Of a stretch of DNA of 64,000 nucleotides, positions 34,301-45,696 are shown piece after piece. Each line of letters starts with the position of its first letter. Position 1 is the first letter of the stretch. A program made the translations under genes and the position numbers. The notes beneath the pieces are model-generated. The model was not told the origin of the DNA. It ran no database searches and saw only the letters and a program-made list of their open reading frames with translations. Source of the stretch: Anastrepha obliqua (taxonomy: Eukaryota; Arthropoda; Insecta; Diptera; Tephritidae); assembly GCF_027943255.1 (NCBI RefSeq), contig NC_072893.1, forward strand, positions 23,892,001-23,956,000, in the 5' to 3' direction.

Positions 34301-34623
34301 GCACTGCCACTAAGAGTAGTAAAATCGCTAGCAGCAACAGCAACGCCAACGCCACTGCCAGTGGCACTGCCATCAGCACAGCAACAGCCATCGTTAATGG
34401 CAGCAGCAGCAGCAGCAGCAGCAGCAACGGCAGCACCTCATCGACGCCAACAACTACTGCTTTATTGCTGGGCAATCATCAGCAGCAGCTGCACCATCAT
34501 CACCACTTAAATAGCGTACACCATCATCCGCACCACCACCACCACCATCATCATCACATGCATGTGGCGGCGAAGAGTGCCGCAGCCAACAATTTGAGTT
34601 TGGATCAGGGTATTATTTGTTAG
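31384..34623 (+). CDS. Drak: DRAK/STK17-type serine/threonine kinase (DAPK family), 3' four exons
   Basis: Exons: 31384-31596, 31671-31846, 31942-32260 and 32631-34623, with GT-AG introns of 74, 95 and 370 bp. Phases join in frame to a TAG at 34621-34623, giving about 899 residues. The product is a cytosolic protein kinase of the death-associated family; in flies Drak acts on myosin light chain in epithelial morphogenesis. Visible motifs: GKFAAVRRA (end of the glycine loop), FAAKFLKR (ATP-binding Lys), HLDLKPQNILL (catalytic loop, HLD as in STK17/DRAK), DFGIS, GTPDYVAPE, DIWSVGVLAYVLLSG, and RMNAAGCLEHIWL closing the domain. Exon 4 then encodes a long acidic (poly-D/E), Gln-, Ser-, Asn- and Thr-rich tail with opa repeats, a CVLCLSC cysteine cluster and a C-terminal poly-His run. 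The first exon begins in phase after GR, so the N-terminus and start codon are missing. The reading of the kinase exons is firm; the exact gene name is by family resemblance. Confidence 0.9.
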
Positions 34624-35330
34624 CTAAGGGCCAGCCGGGCGCGTAGGAATGCCAGAAATTTCTTTAACCGATTTCTTTGTTGTATGTAGTATTGCGTGGA
34701 TGCTGTGTAAGCGGCTGGCCAACACAAATGCAGGCTATGCAGCCTAGCCGCTTGCTGGTGTTGGGTTTTCTGGTTGTGGCGTGGAGTTGTTGAGGAGCAG
34801 CGAGCGCATAGTTTTTCCTACTCTTTGCTTAAACTCAATTTTTTCTTGTTAAAGTAATGCATAAAAAGTGATTTAAAAAAAATCTGTATATTTAAATAAG
34901 TATTGTTGTAAAAATATGCGTTCCGCACTCTGTCACACACACACACACACACACCGCTACACCACTTAGGCTGAACGCCCCCCAGCAGCACACGCATGCG
35001 CGCTTACTAAGTGACTATTGATGGCGCGTGATTTGCACACGACGCTGCTTAATGTACGAGTAGTTAAGTGTTATAACTTTACAGCTAATTTTATTTAAAT
35101 TAATGTGAATTAGTTGCAAAACTTGTAGCGTGAAATGGATAAGTTGAAATTGAATTAGTTGATTAGTTCAATGATGGATGCATGGGAGAGCGCGATAAGC
35201 ATCGTAGTTGTATAATACAAGACTTGCGACATGTGTACGCGCATAGGTACATACATAAATGTTTCCGAACAAATGTTTAGCTACAATGCGCGCATACTTA
35301 ACGGAATCGTAAATAAATGTCCCTTTAAGT
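34624..35330 (+). other. Putative 3' UTR of the Drak-type kinase
   Basis: AT-rich non-coding sequence after the stop, with a CA repeat near 34936-34955. The first convincing AATAAA lies at 35312-35317, suggesting a 3' UTR of roughly 0.7 kb. The true end cannot be seen without transcript data. Confidence 0.45.
35312..35317 (+). terminator. Candidate polyadenylation signal AATAAA
   Basis: Canonical AATAAA about 690 nt after the kinase stop codon, followed by T/G-rich sequence. Other weaker A-rich hexamers are nearby. Confidence 0.4.
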
Positions 35331-35339
35331 AAATTGGAA

Positions 35340-36480
35340 ATTTAAAAGTTGATGAAAATTTTCTTCAATTTATGTTTTGCTTTCGCTTTTTGTTGCTTTT
35401 TAGTTTCGCTTTTATGCCTTTTTTTTTGTGAAGCAACACTACTGTCTACTGCGACTGTTTGTTTCCTTAGCTTCCGCTTGATTTCTACGCATTCAGTCGT
35501 TTGGGTCATTGAGTTTTCACCCGCCGCGCGCTTTCAACTTACTTCTCTTAATTTATTTATTTAGTTCATTTACTTTATTATGCTTACACTTTTTTTTTAT
35601 AAATATATAAATGAAAACATATCTCTTGAAGTTGGTTTAGTTTTATGAAGCCTTTATTTTGTAATTCCATATCGCGAAACACAATTAATTTTTGCATAGA
35701 ATAAAAAATTGTACGTTAAAATTGAATTGAATTGAATTGAATTGAATTGAATTTGTGAATTGTGAACAAAGAAATGCCCAAACTTCTAGTTTTAATGCAA
35801 ACATAAAGTAGGCAGAATTTAGAAGAAATATGCATTGCAAAGCAAATCCAAGTCCGCGCTGCTGCTCTTAATTAATTAAGTTTTAGTGAATTAGTTAATA
35901 TAGAAATGTATTGTAGTTGTATTGGCTGTTAAGGCTTCAAATTGTTGGTGTCGCTGCCGTTGGCTGTCTTTTGTGCTGCTCTGCCAAGCAGCTGCGCTTA
36001 GTTGAGATTTATTTGCGATTTATTTGATTTCTGTATTTTTTATTACTCACTTTTTTTTTGGTTTGTTTTTGTTTGCTGCAGCATCTGCTGTGTATGATTT
36101 AAGTTTTTCACTTATATTTTTAATATAATTACCATATCTTCTATGTACTTTTTCTGCGTAGTAGCAGAAGTGGTTAACTTTACAAGATGAAAATCTGAAT
36201 ATGAAATGATTTACCTACCTTTACTTGTAGTTAAAAGCGGCATTATTGAAATAAATAATTACGTACATATCTACAGGCATGCAGATTTGCGCCGATCGTA
36301 GACAAATAGTTACTAATTAATTGATTTATGATAATTGATAATAACTGAAATTGAATTGAAATGAAAATGATTTGTGGTTTACTTTCTGTCAACACAACAA
36401 CACATAAACGAATAAAAAAAATCCATTATATTTGGTAATGCATTATGAAATATTGTTTGTTTTCATTTCGTTTGCACTCG
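35340..36480. other. Non-coding, with a (GAATT)n microsatellite
   Basis: No gene seen. A pure ATTGA/GAATT pentanucleotide run of about 6-7 units lies at 35721-35752. Confidence 0.55.
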
Positions 36481-36484
36481 TTTT

Positions 36485-38960
36485 TTTCGAAAGGTAACAT
36501 TTTTTTATTTTTTGAAGGATAACATATTTAAGATCTTCGTTTTATTTAATATTTTTTTAAATATTTTTTTATTTATTTACTTTTATCTAATTTTTTACCA
36601 AGAGTAGCATTTTTTAAATCTTCATTTTATTTAACATTTTTTTATTTATTTTTTTTCTTAGATTTTTTTTTCGAAGGGTAGCATTTTTAGATCTTCTTTA
36701 TTTAAAATTTTTTTAATTTTTTTTATTTATTAATTTTTTTTTTGCTTTTCTTGAAGGGTAGCATTTTTCAGATCTTGACTTCATTTAAAATTTTTTTCTT
36801 TTATTTATTTTATTTTTTTATTTTATTTTTTTTTTTTTATTTTTATATTTTTTTTAATCTTTTTTTATTATTATTGTTTTTTCCTTGATATTTTTTTTCG
36901 AAGAGTAGCATTTTTAGATCTTCACTTTATTTAACATTTTTTTATTTTTCTTTTATTTTAATTTTTTATTTTATTTAATATTTTTTTTTTATTTTTTTTT
37001 TTATTTTTTTTTTTTTATTTATTTATTTATTTATGTATTTTTTTATTTTTTTTCGAAGAGTAGCATTTTTAGATCTTCACTTTATAGAATTTTTAAAATT
37101 TTTTTATTCATTTTTTTAATTTTTTTTTTTTTATTTTTTTTTATTTTTGTTTTTTCTTTGATTTTTTTTCGAAGAGTAGCATTTTTAGATCTTCACTTTA
37201 TTTAAAATTTTATTAATTTTTTTGATTTATTTTTTATTTATTAATTTTTTTTTTGCTTTTCTTGAAGGGTAGCATTTTTCAGATCTTGACTTCATTTAAC
37301 ATTTTTTTATTATTTTTTTATTACTTTTTTTTTATTTTATTTATTTATTTACTTTTTTTTGTTTTCTTGGAGGGTAGTGTTTTTTAGATCTTCACTTTAT
37401 TTAAAATTATTTTAATTTTTTTTATTTATTTTTTATTTATTAATTTTTTTTTGCTTTTCTTGAAGGGTAGCATTTTTCAGATCTTGACTTCATTTAAAAT
37501 TTTTTTCTTTTATTTTTATTTTTTATTTTATTTAATATATTTTTTCATTTTGTTTTTATTTATTTATTTATGTATTTTTTGATTTTTTTTCGAAGAGTAG
37601 CATTTTTTGATCTTCACTTTATTTAAAATTTTATTAATTTTTTTGATTTAATTTTTATTTATTAATTTTTTTTGCTTTTCTTGAAGGGTAGCATTTTTCA
37701 GATCTTGACTTCATTTAATATTTTTTTCTTTTATTTTAATTTTTTATTTTATTTAATAATTTTTTTTTATTTTGTTTTTATTTATTTATTTATGTATTTT
37801 TTGATTTTTTTTTTCGAAGAGTAGCTTTTTTAGATCTTCACTTTATAAGTTTTTTTAAATTTTTTTATTCATTTTTTTAATTTTTTTTATTTTTATTTTT
37901 TTTTATTTTTGTTTTTTCTTTGATTTTTGTTTCGAAGAGTAGCATTTTTAGATCTTCACTTTATTTAAAATTTTATTAATTTTTTTATTTATTTATTAAT
38001 TTTTTTTTTGTTTTTCTTGACGGGTAGCATTTTTCAGATCTTGATTTCATTTAACATTTTTTTCTTTGATTTAAATTTTTTATTTTATTTTATTTTTTTT
38101 TTTAAATATATTTATTTATGTATTTTTTGATTTTTTTTCGAAGAGTAGTATTTTTATAAAATTTTAAAAATTGGTTTTAATCTTTATTTTATTATTTTTT
38201 TTTTCCTTGATATTTTTTTTCGAAGAGTAGCATTTTTAGATCTTCACTTTATTTAACATTTTTTTCTTTTATTTAAATTTTTTATTTTATTTAATTTTTT
38301 TTTTTGTTTTTTTTATTTATTTATTTATGTATTTTTTGATTTTTTGATTTTTTGTCGAAGAGTAGCATTTTCAGATCTTCACTTTATTTAACTTTTTTTT
38401 ATTTTAATTTTTTATTTTATTTTAGTAGCATTTTTAGATCTTCACTTTATATATTAACATTTTTAAAATTTTATTATTCATTTTTTCTATTTTTTGTTTT
38501 TTTTTTTAATTTTTTTTCGGTTTTTTGAAGGGTAGCATTTTTTAGATCTTCACTTTATTTAACGGTTTTTTCTTTTATTCTAATTTTTTATTTTATTTAA
38601 TATTTTTTTTTTTATTTTTTTTTATTTAATATTTTTTTTTTTATTTTTTTTTATTTATTTATTTATATATTTTTTGATTTTTTTTGGAAGAGTAGCATTT
38701 TTAGATCTTCACTTTATAAAATTTTTTAAATTTTTTTATTCATTTTTTTTTATTTTTTTTTATTTTTTTTTTTATTTTTTTTTTTCTTTGATTTTTTTTT
38801 CGAAGAGTAGCATTTTCAGATCTTCACTTTCTTTAACTTTTTTTTTTATTTTAAGTTTTTATTTTATTTTAGTAACATTTTTAGATCTTCACTCATTTTT
38901 AAAATTTTTTGTAGTTATTGTTTTTTTATTTATATTATTTTATTTTTTTGTTTTAAGTTA
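36485..38960. repeat. T-rich minisatellite with a conserved AGATCTTCACTTTAT core
   Basis: About two dozen tandem units over 2.5 kb. Each has GAAGRGTAGCATTTTTAGAT followed by CTTCACTTTATTTAA, separated by 50-120 bp of T-rich spacer. A second subtype reads CTTGAAGGGTAGCATTTTTC then AGATCTTGACTTCATTTAA. Examples of the first type lie near 36668, 36895, 37053, 37169, 37590, 38219 and 38801; examples of the second near 36750, 37259, 37458, 37681 and 38017. The spacer varies in length while the core is kept. Confidence 0.88.
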
Positions 38961-39014
38961 GCATTTTCTTAATTTCTTTAAAATCTTTGGTTGGACTTTG
39001 GGTTGACCTTTTAT

Positions 39015-39330
39015 AATTATTATTTTCGAAGCGCTTTTGCCGCTCAGAAGTGGAGATACCACCAATAGGAGCTTGTTAAAGATTTCAACAGCCTCCTCAG
39101 GCATAAAAAGCAAAAATCATTAGGCGCCAAATCAGGGCTATAAGGCGGATTAATTCAATCTATTAAGTGCTCAAAAACTTGGTGAAGAATAATTTGTCTG
39201 TGGCGTTTAGTTTTCCTTAATTCAACGAAAACTTCTGGCAAACAGAAGATGGTTGTGTACCACTCAGTTGCGACATGACCAGATTTTCCGAAAACATTTG
39301 CGGCCATTTGCTATCAGCAAAGTAATTGTT
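39015..39330 (-). pseudogene. Mariner fragment, same family as 55508-56190
   Basis: It shares long stretches with the mariner at 55.6-56.0 kb: GCCAAATCAGGGCTATAAGG, TAGTTTTCCTTAATTCA and AAAACTTCTGGCAAACAGAA. Both read on the minus strand. This copy is shorter and deleted in the catalytic block. Confidence 0.65.
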
Positions 39331-39339
39331 TTAGTGTGA

Positions 39340-40487
39340 AATGTCACCTTGTCAACGAGCATAAACTTGAAATTGTTTGATCGATACTTTACGAGATATC
39401 GATGATGACACTGCAGCCAGCTACCAAGAAAATAATTCATTTCTTTCCCCCAAATTAGTTAATAACCAAGAAGTACAAGCATAAAACGCGAAGGATACCC
39501 TCAATACTTTCTATTTGTTTTGTCTAAAATATATTTGTTAACATTCACCATTTCAATCACAATTTTTATTTAAATTTAGAGCTTTTACTCAATTGGCTAA
39601 TTTTAATTCGTGTTTATTTTTACTTTGCGATCAGCTGTTTTTCTCACTTGCAAATTCTTTACTTGTTTTGGTTTTTTTTTATTCGATAAAAACTTGCAGC
39701 TTCCCCTCAAACGGGAATGTCATTTTGCTCTCACTTTCCCCTACTTTGCAAGTTTCTTGGATACATGAACACCAGACTTGATAATTATTTGCTTCATGAA
39801 CAAATCGAATGTCTCACCATAAATTAAATTTCTGACACATCAGGGCGTTATTTTAGGTAAAAATTCTAGAGTTCGAATATTTCACCTTAATAATGTGCGA
39901 TATTCCAAAAATCTTTTACGATGTGAGTTATATAAATATAATAAATGTACTACTTTTACTCTCGCGTTACTCAATGTAAGTATGTATAACTGAATATAAT
40001 TTTGTTGTTGGAGAGCTCTGCACGTTTTAGTTTGTAATGTGGTTAAACTGTAAAAAGTTGAATGTTGTACGACGAATTTGGAAAAAAATGGTGTTCATTA
40101 CTTTTAATGTAAAAAATATTAAAGAAATATACTACCATAGATAAATAAAATATGCGCTATCAAATAAATATTAAGAAGAAGCAGAAAAAATATGTGTAGC
40201 TAGAAGTCAGTAGTTAAAGTATTATGAGAATTAATCCGAATATAAAGCATTAAGAAGGTTTTTGTTGTAGCATGAACTGTATTTACATATATAGAGGAAA
40301 GTGGTATGTTTATAATTTTGCAACAGGGTGTATGTAAGAAGAAATCGTAGGGTACGAATTAATAGTGTTCAGGACCAGTTCTGGTGGTGGAGATGTTGCC
40401 TAAGTGACACAGCCGAGACCCAATTAGCAAAAAAGATGCCATTTTGATACACCACTTGTAGAGGCACTACTTTTTATTAGTCGAGGC
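39340..40487. other. Non-coding, no gene seen
   Basis: AT-rich. No coding motif or repeat identified. Confidence 0.5.
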
Positions 40488-41117
40488 AATTTTTTTTTTT
40501 TTTGTAGTGACAGACTAACACGATTAAGTCCATTTTACTGCACTCGGATTCCCTTTTTAATTTTCTTTAAATCTACTCGACCTCCGAAGAAATCTGAGTA
40601 GATCTTGTGGTGCCAAGGAGCCAAAGTGGTCGCTTCTTAACACATCAGTGCCAAAGACCTCAAGCCTGATTCGAGCGAAAGCTGGGCAGATGCACAGAAA
40701 GTGCTCCGCCGTCTCATCCTCCTATCCACATGCTGGGCAGAGTGCACTGCCTGAGATGCCAACCTTTTCCATGTGCTTTGACCATAGAAAGTGGCCCGTC
40801 ATCAGTCCAACCAGCCTCCTACAGTCCCCTCTGCTTAGTTACAGGAGGAACTGCGACAGTCGGTCGGACATGACAGATAATATCAGTTTTGTCCATCTGC
40901 AGCCTCTCTCTGTCTGCCAAGCTTGCTTGTGGGTTAGAGTAACCCATTCGCTAACCGTGGCTTTGATGGCTGCAGAAGGGAGTGGCAGAACGGTCTCCGG
41001 GCCAAAAAAGTTAGCCTCAGCCCATTTTGGTGCGGAACCCATTGTAGCTAAAGAGTCAGAGATCTCGTTATCCGCGATACCCACGTATCCCGGATCGAGC
41101 CAATTTAATTTGAGTAC
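40488..41117 (-). pseudogene. LINE fragment: RNase H and C-terminal knuckle, poly(A) tail
   Basis: On the minus strand it reads VLKLNWLDPGYVGIADNEIS and DSLATMGSAPKWAEANFFGP. This is the end of a LINE RNase H domain (usually W.PGH.GI.GNE.AD.LA); the usual H is Y. A cysteine-rich segment (HFLCICPAFARIRLEVFG) follows, then a 3' UTR ending in a T run at about 40490-40504, i.e. a poly(A) tail. Stops break it. Confidence 0.65.
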
Positions 41118-41127
41118 AAATGTGCTT
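41118..41127. repeat. Target-site duplication of the SINE, left copy
   Basis: AAATGTGCTT, repeated exactly at 41455-41464. Confidence 0.8.
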
Positions 41128-41454
41128 TGGCGGCCGCCGTAGCCGAATGGGTTGGTGCGTGATTACCATTCGGAATTCACAGAGAGGTCGTTGGTTCGAA
41201 TCTCGGTGAAAGCAAAATTAATAAATAAAAACATTTTTCTAATAGCGGTCGCCCCTCGGCAGGCAATGGCAAACCTCCGAGTGTATTTCTGTCATGAAAA
41301 AGCTCCTCATACAAATATCTGCCGTTCGGAGTCGGCTTGAAACTGTAGGTCCCTCCATTTGTGGAACAACATCAAGACGCACACCACAAATAGGAGGAGG
41401 AGCTCGGCCAAACACCTAACAGAAGTGTACGCGCCAATTATTTATTTTATTTTT
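41128..41454 (+). repeat. tRNA-derived SINE with 10-bp target duplication
   Basis: Head GCCGCCGTAGCCGAATGG (from about 41133) with A-box-like TAGCCGAATGG. B box GGTTCGAATCT at 41193-41203. Body as in the 30.5-kb copy, including GGCAATGGCAAACCTCCGAG and ACATCAAGACGCACACCACA. The 3' end GTGTACGCGCCAATT is followed by a short T/A tail. It is bounded by direct repeats AAATGTGCTT at 41118-41127 and 41455-41464, proving a retroposition event. It inserted into older LINE-derived sequence. Confidence 0.92.
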
Positions 41455-41464
41455 AAATGTGCTT
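41455..41464. repeat. Target-site duplication of the SINE, right copy
   Basis: AAATGTGCTT, identical to 41118-41127. Confidence 0.8.
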
Positions 41465-41900
41465 AAGTCGTCTATTTTCTTTTTTTCAATTTGACCATAG
41501 AGTATTCCTCAGCAGTCCATGTCGTAGAGCCCCCAGACTTGGGCACTCACACAGATGGTGAAAGACTGTTTCCTTAGATTCTTCTTGATTGCAGCTTCTA
41601 CATCTATTGTTGTATGGCTACCCCATCTCTCTTGCATATGTCTGCTCGTGGGTTTCTAAATAACTCGTCGTTTAGTTATTTTACAGTTATCCGTGTTAGT
41701 CCATCTGCCAACGGCCTGCCTCTCGAAAAGCGAAAAGATTTCGCTTTTGCGCACTCCTTGGGGATAGCCTATTTCTACCGCTTCGAATTCGTTATTGGAT
41801 GTCCACTGTCTTGTTAGTGTCAGTCAGTTTTCTCATTTCCTTCAATGTTGCCATAGCCAGGTACCCAGATGAGAGTGATGTCTATCCGGCGCACTAAAGC
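41465..41900 (-). pseudogene. Second LINE fragment, RNase H and knuckle
   Basis: On the minus strand LIWVPGYGNIEGNE marks the RNase H end, and further on ETVFHHLCECPSLGALRHGL marks the C-terminal knuckle. Stops interrupt it. It lies upstream (on the minus strand) of the fragment at 40488-41117 in the same orientation, so two LINE ends are joined. Confidence 0.6.
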
Positions 41901-42303
41901 ATTCAGTTTTTTTTTTAAATTGGTTATAGGTGACTTGAGAGCTAAGATGGCTGCTTGAAGGACAAGTTCTATTATCGTAATTATTTTGTAATGCTTACAG
42001 AACTGCCGAATGATGGTCGTAGCCGAGTGCGTTTGTGCGTAACTACCATTTGTTTAGATTAAGAATAAAATTAAATTAAATTTAAAAAATCTCTATTTGT
42101 GGTTAAATAGCATTTAGAAAAAAACCATATTTTGCTAAAAAAAGTTTATTTTTCATTTTCAATCTCACGTCAGATCCACCAAACCTAAACCGATCGAGCT
42201 CAAACTTTGTATTTGTCTACGCCTCAAGTATGTACATAGTTAGGGGCCAAAAAAATTGCCGACAGGTCTCAACTTTGTGCTTTATAGTCAGGCTGTTGTT
42301 TAA

Positions 42304-42963
42304 GGGGGAACGCCACTGTGGGGGGTCAAAAAATAATCGATTTTTGGGATTTTTTTTTTTTTGTAAGTAGGAATTATTATTCGAGCACAAAAGGCAATTT
42401 ATTATAAATATATATATTAAACTATGTAAATAAACGTAACGAGATAAAAAAAGGACGTCATCTGGTGGTAGCGATACAGCAATGAATAATCATCTGAAAT
42501 CAAAAAACCAAAAATTTTATTAATCTACACAATAGTGGCTATCGTTGTACGTAGCCGTTTTTTTTTTTTTTTACAAAATGGTGGTTATTTGAATTTCGAT
42601 GTGCGTTGTTCACCATTTTTTTTATTTGCAACAGGCCCAAAAAAGTTGTTATTTTCAAAATTTTGAAAATCGGCTAGGTACAAGGATAGCCAATGCGATA
42701 ACAAAAATTTTGAAAAAAAATTTAAATCGGTTCATTAGTCTTCGAGAAATCGTTGCCACCGTATCAAAAAAAGTCGTTTCGAGAAAAACGCGTTTGAAAT
42801 AAAGCATCGTATCGTAAGCGCTACGGGGCCGAACCAACGGGCGCTCATTTAAGTGCACATAGAATGAGGAATAAAGCGAATTACCACATTTTCTTGAGTA
42901 GTTATACTAACAATTTATGCAAAAAAAATCAATTTTTTTCAATTTTCACAGTGGCGTTCCCAC
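42304..42963. mobile_element. TTAA-flanked MITE with terminal repeats, 660 bp
   Basis: Left end TTAA-GGGGGAACGCCACTGTG; right end (reversed) TTAA-GTGGGAACGCCACTGTG, 16 of 17 matching. TTAA lies at 42300-42303 and 42964-42967. Near the middle, CGAGAAAAACGCGTTTGAAA is shared with related elements at 26123 and 58025, although the terminal sequence differs. No transposase. Confidence 0.75.
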
Positions 42964-43198
42964 TTAAATTTCCTGTAAAATACGTCTTTCTGGCAGACTT
43001 CAACTTTTCAGACTTCCATTCGTCGATGAATTTATTTACTTGCAATACACAACGCCATTGTTGTAGTTGTCAAAGAAATTATTTTGAAAAACGCTGTAGA
43101 CTTAAAAAAAAATAGATAAAAAGTAGTTATTTACTACAATTTTTAAGACTGTTAAACATGTCAAGTTAAAATCTGAAAATATCTGAAATATTAAAAAA

Positions 43199-43320
43199 AA
43201 AATATTGGTAAAAAATACAAACTTATAAAAATACAAAATTAAAAAAAATATTGGTAAATAATACAAAATTATAAAAACACAAAATTATAAAAAATATTGG
43301 TAAAAAACACAAATTTGTAG
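43199..43320. repeat. A-rich tandem repeat, period 46 bp
   Basis: ATATTGGTAAA recurs at about 43202, 43248 and 43294 with A-rich spacer between. Low-complexity array. Confidence 0.7.
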
Positions 43321-43329
43321 ATTTAAAAC

Positions 43330-43833
43330 GTTTTGAGAATGCAAAATGTGTATTGATTTTTTCGTGTGAAATATTATAAAGAACATATCAAACTTGTTTT
43401 ATTTGATAAGAAAGAAATTTTAGGCCATGTTAAAAAAAAACCAAAATGTTGTGTAAAATAGATGTAAGTAAGGTATAGATGGATGTGCAGTAAGAATGAC
43501 AGAATACCAGATGCGCCGTGACGTCAGTACGGAAAATAAGCAAATGAAAAGAAGAGGAAGAAGTGAGTAAGTGAGTCGAGACCAAAAATGTGGGAATAAC
43601 TCGCACGCAAAGAAGTCTGACGTCACTCAATCGTGAAATTTACCGAGAACAAAGTAGCGATTTTCAGAAGGCGCCACCTTTTATATTATCTACCTCGTGG
43701 TACCGCCCGACACTCTATTACTTTCATTAGCGAACGCAAAAGGTTTATGCTGCGTAGACCCAGAATGAAGACTGAATTTATCTCATAACCTGTTATTTTG
43801 TTTAACATTTTGGAAACTCTCCACATTTCTTAC
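43330..43833. other. Non-coding, no gene seen
   Basis: AT-rich sequence with nothing recognisable. Confidence 0.45.
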
Positions 43834-43835
43834 TA

Positions 43836-44340
43836 TTGGGTTGGCAACTAAGTAATTGCGGATTTTGCTGAGAAAATCAAAGACAATTTTTTCATGGAAC
43901 TAAATAACTTTATTCTGTAATGTATTGCCCATTTTGATCAATGACCTTTTGCCATCTTTCAGACAGCATCAGAATCCAGCGTTCATAAAACTTCTGGTTT
44001 TTATCAGCAAAAAACTGAGTTAGGTACGATTTGCCATCATCAGAATTATTAAAATTTTACCATTCAAGGAGTTTTGTAAAGATCGAAACAAAAAGTAATC
44101 AGATGGTGCAAGATCAGGACTATATGGTGGATGTGGCAAAACATCCCAACCAAGCACCAATAATTCTTGCCGAGTGGCCAAAGATGTGTGTGGCCTTGCA
44201 TTGTCATGATGGAATACAAGACTTTTTCGATTCGTCGATAAGAAAACCTGCTTTTGATGTTGTTTGAGTTGGCTCACCTGGCCAACTGGCTTGTAAACAA
44301 CCCATTTTTCATCGCCAATTATCAGTCCTTGTTAAAAAAC
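43836..44340 (-). mobile_element. Mariner fragment (mellifera-like end), internally deleted
   Basis: The element end TTGGGTTGGCAACTAAGTAA follows a TA at 43834-43835 and resembles the terminal repeat of mellifera-type mariners. On the minus strand the transposase reads GDEKWVVYKPVGQ, then skips, then VFHHDNARPHTSLATRQELL and PHPPYSPDLAPSDYFLF. The second and third Asp are 34 residues apart (DD34D intact). A block between the first and second Asp, and the N-terminus, are missing. Confidence 0.75.
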
Positions 44341-44403
44341 TCATTTGTAAAATTCAAAATAAGCAATGCTACAGATTGGAGATGGCAAAGAAATCAATAT
44401 TTA

Positions 44404-45694
44404 CAGTCTGTGTCAGAAAAAAGAAACCGCGATTATTCATGCAGTTTAAAAGATATTTATTTCAATTTTTTTTACATGCAAGTATGTTCAAAACTACGAG
44501 TCGCAATCACTCAATAAGCCGTTTAGTCTCCATCGTATAGTATATCCTGGCATCTTCTTCATGCGTTGAACCAGCTTTTCTGCGTAGCTCGTCGACAAAG
44601 AGGACCAGATTTTGCAAACTTGATGCACGAGTTGCTTTGAATCGTGGACTGGCCTTGCGGCAAGATACATCTTCATAGTTCTCCACACATTTTCAATGGG
44701 GCTGGCGTCTGGGAACGGGGAAGGCCAGTCCAATACTTTTTCTTGTTTTGTTGTTGCTCAATGTGTTTTCCTGAGAGCAGTAGTTTTGACGATGTGAAAC
44801 GGTAGGATATGTTCGCCTCCTTCAGTCGACGTTCGATGGTGTTGATACTCACATCTATTCCCTTTTAGCAAGAACTGATCGTGATTGGTGTAGTCACAGA
44901 GAAGGGTCCCGCTTAAAAGGTTGGACGATTACCTTATCCTGCTTTTTTGTCGTCACTTGCTTCAAGACGCGCTCGGAGAAGTCATCAACATTTTTTTACA
45001 CTTGCCGCTTGTACCGCTGATGGACCTTATACGAAGGACTCAGAAAGTCATTTGGACTCCTCGCCATTCAATTTCCAAACTCGTAGCTGTGTTTACCGGT
45101 CATTGAAAGATCACACGCGGAAAGCTGGGCTTACAGTTTAAGCAAGAAGCTGTGGGAACCTTTCAGAGTAGAAGACTGTTGAACACTTTAGACGACTAAG
45201 GTCACTGGGTGCTCCTTTCTTCAACAGCTTGGGGCAGTGCGCCACCCTAAATCCCATCAATATCCTCCATTACATCAACAGCTCTGGCTGGCTGTAGATA
45301 TCTGCCTGTTGGCGGAGGTCTCATAAAAACGGCGCTTTAGTACTACTTGAGGAGCGCCAGACTGGCACTTCAACCATTTCACCTACCTATGTATCTATAC
45401 CGCTGATTCCACATCACAACAAACTTTTTTGATTTTTTAATCACTTTTGCAGCTGCAGCGTAAGATAATTTCGGCCCTTTCGAATGTATGCATAAAAATA
45501 CCACATCGAAACGCTTCGCGTACTTCTCACTCATTTTACTTTATTTGCGTTTACGGGAAAGCTTTGAACGACACTATCCTGAGTTAGCACTAGCGTCGTA
45601 GCCCTTGAGTGGGACTATTATGCAGCAAAAAGCAGAACAAAATATAGACGTTACAAGAAAACAAAAAACAGTTCTTTTCTTCTGACACAGACTG
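44404..45694 (-). mobile_element. Tc1-type element with terminal repeats
   Basis: Left end CAGTCTGTGTCAGAAAAAAG and right end (reversed) CAGTCTGTGTCAGAAGAAAA. TA lies on each side (44402-44403 and 45695-45696). Length 1291 bp. The transposase lies on the minus strand and is degraded. Confidence 0.82.
44494..45535 (-). pseudogene. Tc1-type transposase, decayed
   Basis: The N-terminus near 45530 reads MSEKYAKRFDVVFLCIHSKG and PKLSYAAAAKVIKKSKKFV, a helix-turn-helix of the Tc1 type. Later TIERRLKEANISYRF is the second DNA-binding helix region. The catalytic centre is mostly lost; the C-terminal part reads LDWPSPFPDASPIENVWRTM with the final Glu of the DDE triad (IEN) kept. Frameshifts and a deletion separate the parts. 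Confidence 0.7.
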
Positions 45695-45696
45695 TA

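Noticed and set aside
36485..38960. Regular repeats resembling a CRISPR array
   Set aside because: The spacers are T-rich low-complexity, not unique, and repeat units vary in length; the genome is an insect's. It is a minisatellite.
38674..38961. Hydrophobic, Phe-rich frame that looks like membrane protein
   Set aside because: Artefact of T-rich minisatellite; the same holds for the frame at 2580-2879.
41133..41205. tRNA gene
   Set aside because: A- and B-box words are present, but the same head is followed by a conserved roughly 230-bp non-tRNA body in several copies and by target duplications, so it is a SINE.
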